This document shows, piece after piece, positions 53,946 through 62,194 of a stretch of DNA of 64,000 bases (positions are counted from its first letter, which is position 1; every line of letters starts with the position of its first letter). Origin of the DNA: Clostridiales bacterium (lineage in GTDB: Bacteria > Bacillota_A > Clostridia > Christensenellales > Pumilibacteraceae); assembly GCA_031264755.1 (NCBI GenBank), contig JAISDO010000015.1, positions 1 through 64,000 of the forward strand, read 5' to 3'. Under the pieces are notes generated by a model that saw nothing but the letters and a program-made list of their open reading frames with translations, did not search any database and had not been told where the DNA came from. The position numbers were made by a program, and so were the translations under genes.

Positions 53946-54227
53946 ATGAATAACAATCTAGAAATTAGTTGTGTTAATTGCAATAGTATAATGGTAAAAA
54001 ATGGCAAAACTATAGTAGGAAGCCAAAAGTATTTGTGCAAGCAGTGTGGTTGTAGATGTACTCCTAACAAGAAGAGGTATGATACGACATTCAAGTTGCG
54101 GGTATTGGATAGCTTGCATTCTGGGTTGTCTCCTAGTGCCGTAGCTAAGGAGTTTGGTATAGACAACAAGACTGTCGTAGCATGGTCTAGAGACAAGGCT
54201 ATTGTAGATTTGTTTGGACAGTTGTAG
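53946..54227 (+). CDS. IS1-type zinc ribbon plus helix-turn-helix protein (transposase relic or domesticated regulator)
   Basis: The 93-residue protein has a zinc ribbon CVNCNS...YLCKQCGC, as in IS1/InsA-type transposases, then a basic HTH: FKLRVLDSLHSGLSPSAVAKEFGIDNKTVVAWSRDK. No DDE catalytic domain follows, and no inverted repeats are evident. The frame is intact with an AGGAAAG ribosome site. It stands 11 bases upstream of the sialyltransferase-like gene, so it could be co-transcribed and even regulate it. Confidence 0.7.
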   Translation: MNNNLEISCVNCNSIMVKNGKTIVGSQKYLCKQCGCRCTPNKKRYDTTFKLRVLDSLHSGLSPSAVAKEFGIDNKTVVAWSRDKAIVDLFGQL

Positions 54228-54238
54228 GGTATTGTTAA

Positions 54239-55609
54239 ATGATGATTGTTGACAACGATAATAGTACACAGATACAAATACAAGAGGATCCAAACGGCAA
54301 GCATGTTGTGATGAACCAAAAACCATATCAAAATACAAAAAGATTGCTTTGGATTGTATGTATTGCTTGGTTGATGGTGTTGATTGCTTTGCCTTTGTTA
54401 TATTTTGTGGGGTATGTCAACGCCAAGGACAAGTACGCCAAGGACAAGTATGCAATCAAGGCTAATAGATACAACATAGTCACCACTTTTGCGTCATTGC
54501 CCCCTCTCTATGCGGTCTTAGCCAATCTAGATCACAATGAGCCCGTATATGTGTACAATGATAGAGTCAATACATTTGATATTGACAAGATGCCTAGCAA
54601 TTGGCACAAGATCATTGATTTTGGTCTGTCATCTGGCGAAGATGGTATGCGTCAAGTAGCTGAGGCTACTCTACAGCTTGTTCAAAACATAATCAGATAC
54701 AATCCTCAAGCTACATTTAGATACTATGTAGATGACTTGAGAGTGTTGTTGCCCTTGTATGTCTTTGAGACTGCGGGTATATCTATGGATAGAGTGAGCA
54801 TAGTTATGCTCAGTGACGGGACTTATAGTTACAATAGTGCATTGACCAAGTTTCTGGGGCAGGATGGGGTAGACAATTGGTCAGTTGTATATCAAGAGTT
54901 GAATGACTATATAGCCAAATTCCGCAATGGGGACGAGTTGACACAACAAGACTACAACAAAATGTGGCTTGGATGGGATTTTGCTTATCCTGCTAGTGCT
55001 TTGGACAATGTCACATATTGGTTGCAATTTCCGGAGTATTTGTATCTACATAGCGATATGAGTAGTGATATGCTTAGTCAATTTTTGCGTCTCAATATCT
55101 TCAAACAACAGCCGTATTCACTACTCAACAATCTAAGCTTTGATGCTAAGGATATCTTCTTTGATGTGACTATCAACAACAAAGCCAATCAGGTAGATGG
55201 TCAGGACCTTAGGCAGATATTGGATGAGTATTTTGTCTCAGATGATGGTATGCCAGTTATGATAATTAGTGGTACCAATCCCAATCCGTCAACTTTTGTT
55301 GCTGATGGTGGTATTGTGGATACATTGATAGAGATGTATAGTGCCAATTATCAATTGATGTTCAAACCTCATCCTGCTTATACAGCAGACAATGATGCAC
55401 TGCAAGCCAAAGGCATAATTTCGCTCCCTGCTCAATTGCCTATGGAAGTGTTGATGATGGCTTATCCTAATATTAGGATTGGTGGGTTTGGTAGTACTCT
55501 CTATATGTCTACTAGGTCTGAACAAGTAGCGTTCTTTATAGGTAGTTTGGCAGCACCACTTGATTGGTTGGCTGGACATGGATTTTTTGATCAAGCGGTG
55601 TTTGTGTAG
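54239..55609 (+). CDS. GT80-like sialyltransferase, membrane-anchored
   Basis: The 456-residue protein has an N-terminal anchor (about 35-58) and a short tandem YAKDK duplication after it. The remainder resembles GT80 sialyltransferases (Pasteurella/Photobacterium type). SIVMLSDGTYSY near 187-198 corresponds to the DDG motif with the catalytic Asp (here D193). MFKPHPAY at 374-381 corresponds to FKGHP (H378), followed by SLPAQLPMEVLMM and GGFGSTLYMS at 415-424 (the SSLYF motif, here ST). The key residues are thus largely present. It could sialylate or modify surface glycans with a CMP-sugar. No sialic-acid synthesis gene is in the window. A terminator follows. Confidence 0.65.
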   Translation: MMIVDNDNSTQIQIQEDPNGKHVVMNQKPYQNTKRLLWIVCIAWLMVLIALPLLYFVGYVNAKDKYAKDKYAIKANRYNIVTTFASLPPLYAVLANLDHNEPVYVYNDRVNTFDIDKMPSNWHKIIDFGLSSGEDGMRQVAEATLQLVQNIIRYNPQATFRYYVDDLRVLLPLYVFETAGISMDRVSIVMLSDGTYSYNSALTKFLGQDGVDNWSVVYQELNDYIAKFRNGDELTQQDYNKMWLGWDFAYPASALDNVTYWLQFPEYLYLHSDMSSDMLSQFLRLNIFKQQPYSLLNNLSFDAKDIFFDVTINNKANQVDGQDLRQILDEYFVSDDGMPVMIISGTNPNPSTFVADGGIVDTLIEMYSANYQLMFKPHPAYTADNDALQAKGIISLPAQLPMEVLMMAYPNIRIGGFGSTLYMSTRSEQVAFFIGSLAAPLDWLAGHGFFDQAVFV

Positions 55610-55634
55610 TTGTATTGCAATTTGTCCACTTGTG

Positions 55635-55666
55635 GCTATCTTGAGTGTTTTTTGAGATAGCTTTTT
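55635..55666 (+). terminator. Intrinsic terminator of the sialyltransferase-like gene
   Basis: GCTATCTTGA pairs with TTGAGATAGC (two G-U), followed by five T. Confidence 0.65.
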
Positions 55667-55680
55667 GGTTATTTTTGTGT

Positions 55681-55846
55681 TATAATACAATCATTATATC
55701 TAATTAGCGGTAATGCAATTGGTTGCTGACGGATACAACGATTGAGTTGTATCTGTTGTATAACGGTGCTTGATCCCTTGCGTTGTATTAGGAGTACTCG
55801 TACCGTTGAACAAGATTACGTCCGTGAGGGGATAACTTAGACTCAT
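55681..55846 (+). promoter_or_regulatory. argS promoter (extended -10) and structured leader
   Basis: TGTTATAAT (extended -10, TATAAT at 55681-55686) starts a leader of about 155 bases. It can form a three-way junction. P1 is ACGGA (55729-55733) with TCCGT (55821-55825). P2 is GATACAAC (55732-55739) with GTTGTATC (55746-55753). P3 is 55762-55769 with 55800-55807, eight pairs including one G-U. The GAGGGG ribosome site follows directly after P1. It has no T-box antiterminator sequence, and I do not recognise the class. Confidence 0.55.
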
Positions 55847-57529
55847 ATGATTGATGCCAAATATATACAAGAGTTGTTGATTGAGTGTGCAGGGTTGCAA
55901 CCTCAGGACGTGCAAGTTGTAGAGATGCCCGTAGATAGTACATTGGGTGACTATAGTTATCCTGTGTTTAGACTGTCCAAGAGTTTGCGTCAACCGCCTA
56001 GTGATATAGCCAAAGATATAGCATCCAAGATACATGATGCTAGTCTATCTCAAGTAGTGGCAGTTGGTGGGTATGTCAACTTCTACTTGGACAGGGACAA
56101 GTTTGTACAAGATGCACTTGGTAGTATAGACATGTCTAACAAGACTATAGGCAAAGGTAAGACTATATGTATAGACTATAGTAGTATCAACATTGCCAAA
56201 CCATTTCATATAGGTCACTTGTCTTCTACTGTTATAGGTGGGTCTCTGTACAAGATGTATCAGTACTTGGGGTATAACGTTGTTGGTATCAATCACTTGG
56301 GTGATTGGGGGACACAATTTGGCAAACTTGTGTATGCGTACTTGCAATGGGGCGATAGACGAGATGTGCAAGAGCGAGGGATACAGTCATTGTTAGAGTT
56401 GTATGTCAAATTCCACACTTTGGCAGAGCAAGATCCACAGTTAGACAATTATGGTAGAGAGTGGTTTCGCAAGATTGAACAAGGTGACAAGCAGGCTACC
56501 GAATTGTTTGAATGGTTTAAGGAGATCACTCTCAACGAAGTCAACAAGACTTATGACCAACTTGGTGTTAAGTTTGATAGTTATGCGGGTGAGAGCTTTT
56601 TCAATGACAAAATACCGCCCGTTGTGCAGGAGCTAAGAGATAAGGGTCTATTACAAGAGAGCAAGGGGGCTATGGTGGTAGAGTTGTCTCCTAGTGAGTC
56701 GCCAGTTTTGATATTGCGTAGTGACGGGGCATCGTTGTATATCACTAGAGACTTGGCAGCCGCTATATATCGCAAGCAGACTTATGACTTTGACAAGTGC
56801 ATATATGTAGTTGCTTATCAACAGAATTTGCATTTCAAACAATTGTTTGGTACATTGTACAAGATGGGGTACGAGTGGGCTAGTGATTGTGTACATGTGG
56901 CTTTTGGTATGGTTAGTCTCAAGGATGGTACATTGTCTACACGCAAAGGACAGGTGGTCTTCTTGGACAAAGTATTGCAAGACGCAGTGTCCAAAGCATA
57001 CAAAACTATAGAAAGCAAGAACCCAAATCTCCCCTCCAAGCATAGAGTAGCCGAGATGGTCGGGGTAGGAGCGGTAGTTTTTGGTGCGTTGAGTAGCGGA
57101 CGTATCAAAGATGTGGTATTTGATATTGACAAAGCTCTAGAGTTTGAGGGCGAGACCGGACCTTATCTACAGTATACTTATGCTCGTTGTTGTAGTATAT
57201 TACGCAAAAGTACATCAAAGTCAGTTGAGAGTCTACAAAGCACGGCTATACAACACGACAATGTAGACTTGGATACTTTTGAGCTAGTCAAATTGTTGAG
57301 TAGATTTGATGAGACTGTTGTGCTAGCGGTAGACAAGTTTGAGCCTAGTATACTCGCTAGATTGATGTTGGATATAGCACAAGCATTCAACAAGTTCTAT
57401 ATTAGCAATCACATATTGGGAGCAGAGCAAGAAGTGGCGCGAGCTAGATTGCAAGTTGTGCAGTCTACATCTGTAATAATTAGCAAAGGTCTAGAGTTGT
57501 TGTTGTTGCAAGCTCCAGAAGAAATGTAA
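55847..57529 (+). CDS. argS: Arginyl-tRNA synthetase
   Basis: The 560-residue class I synthetase has the ArgRS N-terminal additional domain, the HIGH region SSINIAKPFHIGHLSSTVIG near residues 113-130, GVNHLGDWGTQFGK-like (here GINHLGDWGTQFGK), a KMSKS-equivalent loop GTLSTRKGQVVFLD near 360, and the C-terminal DALR anticodon-binding domain (GPYLQYTYARCCSILRK). All landmarks fit. The start lies about 18 bases after GAGGGG. Expression is probably controlled by the folded leader upstream. Confidence 0.97.
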   Translation: MIDAKYIQELLIECAGLQPQDVQVVEMPVDSTLGDYSYPVFRLSKSLRQPPSDIAKDIASKIHDASLSQVVAVGGYVNFYLDRDKFVQDALGSIDMSNKTIGKGKTICIDYSSINIAKPFHIGHLSSTVIGGSLYKMYQYLGYNVVGINHLGDWGTQFGKLVYAYLQWGDRRDVQERGIQSLLELYVKFHTLAEQDPQLDNYGREWFRKIEQGDKQATELFEWFKEITLNEVNKTYDQLGVKFDSYAGESFFNDKIPPVVQELRDKGLLQESKGAMVVELSPSESPVLILRSDGASLYITRDLAAAIYRKQTYDFDKCIYVVAYQQNLHFKQLFGTLYKMGYEWASDCVHVAFGMVSLKDGTLSTRKGQVVFLDKVLQDAVSKAYKTIESKNPNLPSKHRVAEMVGVGAVVFGALSSGRIKDVVFDIDKALEFEGETGPYLQYTYARCCSILRKSTSKSVESLQSTAIQHDNVDLDTFELVKLLSRFDETVVLAVDKFEPSILARLMLDIAQAFNKFYISNHILGAEQEVARARLQVVQSTSVIISKGLELLLLQAPEEM

Positions 57530-57662
57530 TAGAGATCGCAATTGCAGTGTGCAAATATTGGGATAACAACTGCGTATGTTGGTACAATAGATCACAAACC
57601 ATTGTTTGTCCGCAAAGTAGATACAATTGATTAATATTGTGTTAATCAATGGAGTTGCTCTA

Positions 57663-57692
57663 TTGACATATAACTGTCAAATATTGTATAAT
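57663..57692 (+). promoter_or_regulatory. Consensus promoter
   Basis: TTGACA 57663-57668, 18-base spacer, TATAAT 57687-57692, before the CvpA-like gene. Confidence 0.75.
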
Positions 57693-57722
57693 GTATCCAA
57701 TAATTGTAAAATAGGAGTGACT

Positions 57723-58247
57723 ATGACTGCGACTTTTGTGATTTATGGATTTATTGTATTGGGGACAGCGGGCGGAGTAGCTAGTGGGTTTGATGGACAA
57801 GTACGCAAGCTTGGTAGTGGTGTCAAAAGCATGATTATTACGTTGGTGCTTGTATTTGTGTTTGGTTCTACAATACTAAGTACACCTATTGTTAGCGATG
57901 TGTTTGATGATATACAGGCTAGCTTAGGTGATAGCTTGTTGGGACAAGATGGGATATATAGGTTGTTTAGATATGTTATACTGTTCTTTGTTATGCTATT
58001 GTTGCTAAAAGTCGCTGCTGCTACTTTGGGGGCTTTTACCACTACTCAAGATGGCGAAGCGGATTGGCTCAACAAAGGATTGGGTGGAGCATTAGCTTGT
58101 GCTCTGTGTGTTTGTGCAGTTATGTTTGTTATATGGGTCATGAGCATACTACCTAGTGCAGAGATAGCAATAGCTCAAGTCAAAGATAGTTCGGCGAGTA
58201 TTTTTTATAGTCACAATTTTTTTCTATCATTGTTTGGTACACTGTAG
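57723..58247 (+). CDS. CvpA-like four-helix membrane protein
   Basis: The 174-residue protein has four hydrophobic segments. The GFDGQVRKLGSGVKSMIITL segment after helix 1 and VILFFVMLLLLKVAAATLGA in the middle recall the CvpA/colicin V production family, known for membrane proteins tied to envelope stress. Similarity is by layout only. TAGGAGTG precedes ATG 57723; the longer frame starts upstream of the promoter. Confidence 0.6.
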   Translation: MTATFVIYGFIVLGTAGGVASGFDGQVRKLGSGVKSMIITLVLVFVFGSTILSTPIVSDVFDDIQASLGDSLLGQDGIYRLFRYVILFFVMLLLLKVAAATLGAFTTTQDGEADWLNKGLGGALACALCVCAVMFVIWVMSILPSAEIAIAQVKDSSASIFYSHNFFLSLFGTL

Positions 58248-58521
58248 AGATGTGACGGCTTGGGCTGCGAAGATCTTCTTTTGTATGCATAGCGATATCA
58301 TTGATTATGACAATTATTATTCTTTGACTTGGTGCAATTAAATAATCAAAAAAGCCTTTGGGTGTGATGCATATCACCAAATCTCTTCAAACACATTGCA
58401 AGTCCTTTTGGTTGCTTGGTAAGTCAATATTAGGCTTTGTTAGGATTAGACCAATCAATGAGCATAGTCAACTTTGTTTGTACAGTTGACATATTGTATT
58501 TTGCAATTTGAATCAAATTTT

Positions 58522-59475
58522 ATGGAAATTAAGGACAAAACAATAGCACTATTGATAGATAGTGACAACATCTCTAGAGAGTATTATAGTGTCTTGCTAG
58601 AAGAGCTAAGCAAGTACGGACGTGTTACATATAGGCGGTTGTATGGAGATTTTAGCAAACCTAAGCAAAATGGTTGGCAAAGTGTCTTGTTGGAGCACAG
58701 TATAGAGCAAAGACAACAGTCCAACTATACCAAAGGCAAAAACTCTACAGATAGTAGTATGATTATAGATGCCATAGACATATTGTATACTGGCAAAGTA
58801 GATTGCTTTTGTTTGGCTACTAGTGATAGTGACTTTACAGGATTGGCAGTGAGATTTCGCAATGACAACCTTATAGTCATTGGTGCAGGCGAGAAGAAGA
58901 CTCCGCAGTCATTTAGACATGCTTGTGATAGGTTTATAGCTATTGATGATTTGTTGCAAGTGCATCGTTTGAGTAGAACAAAAGATATTGCACAACAGAC
59001 AAAATCCGAATCCAAAACAGAACCTAAAGCCAAAGCTAAACGAACAAAAAAGCAAAACAATAAATCTACTCAGACATCAGGTGCCAAAATTAATGATGAT
59101 ATAGGTGAGCGTAGTTTGTCAAACTTGATAGAAGATGCTGTCGCTACATCAGCATGTACAACTCAGCACAATAGTGATTGTATTGAGCATATCGTTGATA
59201 TCGTAGATGATATAGAGCCTAGTGTTGCGAGCAAGCAAGATATACTGGATTATGCTATGTATATATTGAGCGAACGTGCAGACGAAAATGGATGGATGTT
59301 CTTCTCTGCTTTTGTAGATGGAATATATCGCAAGTACAATGACTTTAACCCCAAATTGTATGGTCAAAGCAATAGTCAGGTAGGGGTCTTCTTCAAGTCT
59401 CAACAACAGGACGGCAAGCCTATCTTCAAGTTTGACAACATAGGCAACATACTCAAGATAGCCAGAAATGATTAG
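58522..59475 (+). CDS. NYN-domain RNase-like protein with OST-HTH/LOTUS domain
   Basis: The 317-residue protein has an N-terminal NYN (PIN-like) domain. It shows the acidic set LLIDSDNIS, DSSMIIDAIDILY and CLATSDSDFTGLAVRFR, all Asp residues present. A Lys/Ala/Thr-rich linker spans about residues 160-240, and a C-terminal OST-HTH (LOTUS) module follows (WMFFSAFVDGIYRKYNDFNPKLYG). Such proteins (LabA/YaiI-like) are predicted RNA-processing factors. No ribosome site is seen before the ATG. Confidence 0.85.
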   Translation: MEIKDKTIALLIDSDNISREYYSVLLEELSKYGRVTYRRLYGDFSKPKQNGWQSVLLEHSIEQRQQSNYTKGKNSTDSSMIIDAIDILYTGKVDCFCLATSDSDFTGLAVRFRNDNLIVIGAGEKKTPQSFRHACDRFIAIDDLLQVHRLSRTKDIAQQTKSESKTEPKAKAKRTKKQNNKSTQTSGAKINDDIGERSLSNLIEDAVATSACTTQHNSDCIEHIVDIVDDIEPSVASKQDILDYAMYILSERADENGWMFFSAFVDGIYRKYNDFNPKLYGQSNSQVGVFFKSQQQDGKPIFKFDNIGNILKIARND

Positions 59476-59532
59476 TTGGTTGCTGGGGGATATCAAAAGT
59501 TTGACAAAAAGTATATTTTGGTAGTGCATAAT

Positions 59533-59575
59533 ACAAGGACACCTAGCAACAATCAAGCTACTAGATGTCCTTTGT
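59533..59575. terminator. Imperfect hairpin between convergent genes
   Basis: ACAAGGACACCTAG (59533) pairs with CTAGATGTCCTTTGT (59561) with small bulges. It probably ends the NYN gene and the minus-strand membrane gene. Confidence 0.5.
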
Positions 59576-59596
59576 ATTTGTATATTTAGTAATGTG

Positions 59597-60082
59597 TTAT
59601 AGCTTGTTGCCAGGTAGATTGACCAATATATCTTGTAGTGTTTGGTCGGGTAAAGCAGCAATGGCTATTGTAGGTAATACTAGTATGAGGGATATGATTA
59701 GAGTAGTTTTGCCATATTTGGCACCCATTGCAATAGTTGGAAGTATACAACTAATCAATACTATAGCTCTTATCCAATGTGGCAAATCATACAAAAACTC
59801 TCCATGCATTATGAATTCGGCATCGGTATTGAATTGATAAGCCATATTGAGAAAATATATAGCAACATATATACTCAAGGCAAGCCCCAATAGCCCAGAC
59901 AGTGTAAGTATAGTTGTACTGAATCCATGTCTGAGAGTACTCCTATTGTCACTAGTAGTGCGTACGTCTATTATTTTGCTGTTGCCATTGTTCTCGTCAG
60001 GCAAAGTGTATCTAGGTGGTCTATAGTTGCTGTTGGGTCGATATGGAGTTTGAAGATTTGTGTGATCATGCTGGTATGACAT
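59597..60082 (-). CDS. Hypothetical membrane protein
   Basis: The 161-residue protein has a Pro/Asn/Arg-rich N-terminal cytosolic tail of about 55 residues and three or four hydrophobic segments after it. No family is recognised. TGAGGT precedes the ATG. It is convergent with the NYN gene and divergent from the VOC gene. Confidence 0.65.
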   Translation of the reverse strand: MSYQHDHTNLQTPYRPNSNYRPPRYTLPDENNGNSKIIDVRTTSDNRSTLRHGFSTTILTLSGLLGLALSIYVAIYFLNMAYQFNTDAEFIMHGEFLYDLPHWIRAIVLISCILPTIAMGAKYGKTTLIISLILVLPTIAIAALPDQTLQDILVNLPGNKL

Positions 60083-60427
60083 AATTGTACCTCATGTTGC
60101 ACTCCATGATAGAGTGTATGATTGTGAGTTGATTGATAAATAATATTTTGTTTATAATTTGACAACTATAGTGTAACATTAAATTGACAAAATGTAAACA
60201 GTTTTGATGTGTTTGGTCATGTCAAGAGTTGACAATGCAATTGACAAACCAACCAATACAATGTACAATATTAGGGTATACGTTGTATTGGTATTGTTGA
60301 GTGTTTGTGCAGGGCAAGTGTATACTTCTACTAGTGTAGATCTTGTCTAATCGTAAGTATAAACAAATTAAGTGTACTTGCAAGTCAAAGCAAAATAATA
60401 TCTGGGTATGAGAGTATTAGGAGAATT
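60083..60427 (+). promoter_or_regulatory. 345-base divergent region with consensus promoter
   Basis: TTGACA 60241-60246, 17-base spacer, TACAAT 60264-60269, about 160 bases upstream of the VOC gene. Two GTATAC sequences in the leader could form a weak hairpin. No gene is supported. Confidence 0.6.
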
Positions 60428-60796
60428 ATGATTGAGTCAAAGATGATACATGTCAACTTTCATGTTACTGATTTGCAAGCTAGTCTGGAGTTCTATAACA
60501 AGGCATTGGGGCTCAAGGAGGTGCGTAGACATGCTCCCGACCATGGTGAGTTTGTCTTAGTGTATCTTAGAGGCAAGGGTGAGTTTGAGTTGGAATTGAC
60601 ATGGAACCGTGACAAAGTAGGCAAGTACGAACTTGGTGACAATGAGACTCATTTGGCTTTTTGTGTACAAGATTATGCCCAAGCACATAGTTTGCACCAA
60701 GAGATGGGGTGTATATCATATGACAATCTAGATATGGGTATATATTTTATTACAGACCCTGACAATCACTGGTTGGAGATGCTGCCATCTAAATAA
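60428..60796 (+). CDS. VOC/glyoxalase-family protein
   Basis: The 122-residue single-domain protein has the two beta-alpha-beta-beta-beta repeats of the vicinal-oxygen-chelate fold: MIHVNFHVTDLQASLEFYNKALG at the start, FELELTWN (metal Glu), THLAFCVQD (second His) and ITDPDNHWLEML (last Glu). The H-E-H-E set resembles glyoxalase I (lactoylglutathione lyase), although the true substrate in Gram-positives may be another thiol adduct. GGAGAA precedes the ATG. It lies 33 bases before obg. Confidence 0.88.
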   Translation: MIESKMIHVNFHVTDLQASLEFYNKALGLKEVRRHAPDHGEFVLVYLRGKGEFELELTWNRDKVGKYELGDNETHLAFCVQDYAQAHSLHQEMGCISYDNLDMGIYFITDPDNHWLEMLPSK

Positions 60797-60829
60797 CAAT
60801 ATACAAATAAAAATTGGGAGCATGAGTCA

Positions 60830-62083
60830 ATGTTTGTAGATAAGACTGTTATATGGGTTAAGGCGGGAGATGGCGGTGATGGTCACACTTCGTTTTTTAC
60901 TGAGAAGTATATAATCAAAGGTGGACCAGATGGTGGCGATGGTGGCAAAGGTGGCGACGTCTATTTTGTAGCATACAAGGATGTATCTTCACTTGTAGAT
61001 TATAGCTATGGATCCAAGCATATTGCCAAAGATGGTACAAGAGGTGCGAGTAGATTTAGTACTGGCAAGAGTGGACAGGACTTGTATCTTAAGGTACCAG
61101 TAGGGACAGTTGTGAGAGATGTGGAGACAGGCGGTGTTCTTGCTGATATGACAACTGATGGTCAAACTGTACTTGTGCTCAAGGGTGGCAATGGTGGCAA
61201 GGGCAATGCTAGGTTCAAGTCTTCTACACGTCGTAGTCCATATTTTAGCCAAACGGGACAAAAATGTGAGTCTAAGCAAATTAGTCTAGAACTCAAATTG
61301 ATAGCAAGTGTGGGATTGGTAGGGTTTCCTAATGTAGGCAAATCTACGTTGCTATCTACCATTAGTTCGGCTAGACCTAAGATTGGCAACTATCACTTTA
61401 CTACACTTACTCCTAGTTTAGGAGTCGTCAAAGTGTACGATGATAGTTTTGTGGCTGCCGATATACCTGGGTTGATTGAAGGGGCTGCTGATGGAGCGGG
61501 ACTTGGGATTGAGTTTCTTAGACACATAGAACGTACAAGGCTAATCTTGCATGTGGTAGACATAAGTGGTTGTGAGGGACGTGACCCAATACAAGACTAC
61601 AAGACTATCAACAAAGAACTCAACAAGTACAGCGCCAAATTGGGCAAAGTCAAGCAAATTGTAGCTCTCAACAAAGCTGACATTGCTACCGAAGAGAGCA
61701 TATGTGCTTTTAGGCAAGCAATACGCAAACCTACAATATTGATTAGTGCAGCAACTAGGCAAGGGTTGGAAGAACTCAAGCTCAAGGTATACGAGATGTT
61801 GCAGACTATACCAGTGGACGATACACCACTTGAGTTGTATGTATATCCAGAGCGGGATACATTGAGTTTTGATGTATTTAGGCATGACAGTGGTATGTTT
61901 GAGGTATATGGTGGTCTGATAGATGAGTTGGCTCGCAATGTGGTGTTGGATGATATAGATAGCAACAACTACTTTCAAAAAAAACTCAAAGACAATGGTA
62001 TAATGCAAACACTCAAAGACAATGGTGCAAAAGATGGTGACAAGGTACAAATATTAGATATAGAATTTGATTATTATGACTAG
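60830..62083 (+). CDS. obg: GTPase Obg
   Basis: The 417-residue GTPase is involved in 50S assembly and stress and sporulation signalling. It has the glycine-rich Obg domain (KAGDGGDGHTSFFTEKYIIKGGPDGGDGGKGG) over about 1-158, then the G domain with P-loop GFPNVGKST near 165, DIPGLIEGA (switch II), and NKAD. The C-terminal OCT domain follows (LSFDVFRHDSGMFEVYGG). The neighbours nadD and rsfS keep the usual ribosome-biogenesis cluster. Confidence 0.97.
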   Translation: MFVDKTVIWVKAGDGGDGHTSFFTEKYIIKGGPDGGDGGKGGDVYFVAYKDVSSLVDYSYGSKHIAKDGTRGASRFSTGKSGQDLYLKVPVGTVVRDVETGGVLADMTTDGQTVLVLKGGNGGKGNARFKSSTRRSPYFSQTGQKCESKQISLELKLIASVGLVGFPNVGKSTLLSTISSARPKIGNYHFTTLTPSLGVVKVYDDSFVAADIPGLIEGAADGAGLGIEFLRHIERTRLILHVVDISGCEGRDPIQDYKTINKELNKYSAKLGKVKQIVALNKADIATEESICAFRQAIRKPTILISAATRQGLEELKLKVYEMLQTIPVDDTPLELYVYPERDTLSFDVFRHDSGMFEVYGGLIDELARNVVLDDIDSNNYFQKKLKDNGIMQTLKDNGAKDGDKVQILDIEFDYYD

Positions 62084-62194
62084 GATTTGATTTGCCCCAA
62101 ATGCACAAACACTGTCAGTGAAGTAGACATGTACCTATATTTTTGTGCTAATCAATCCATGCTTGCTTAGGCAAATAGCGTCTAGGAGACGAGT

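Noticed and set aside
55706..55760. tRNA-like start (GCGGTAATGCAATTGGTTGC) before argS
   Set aside because: It resembles an acceptor and D-arm, but no matching 3' acceptor, anticodon arm or T-arm follows; a regulatory leader is more likely.
55681..55846. T-box riboswitch for argS
   Set aside because: No conserved antiterminator sequence and no terminator alternative are visible.
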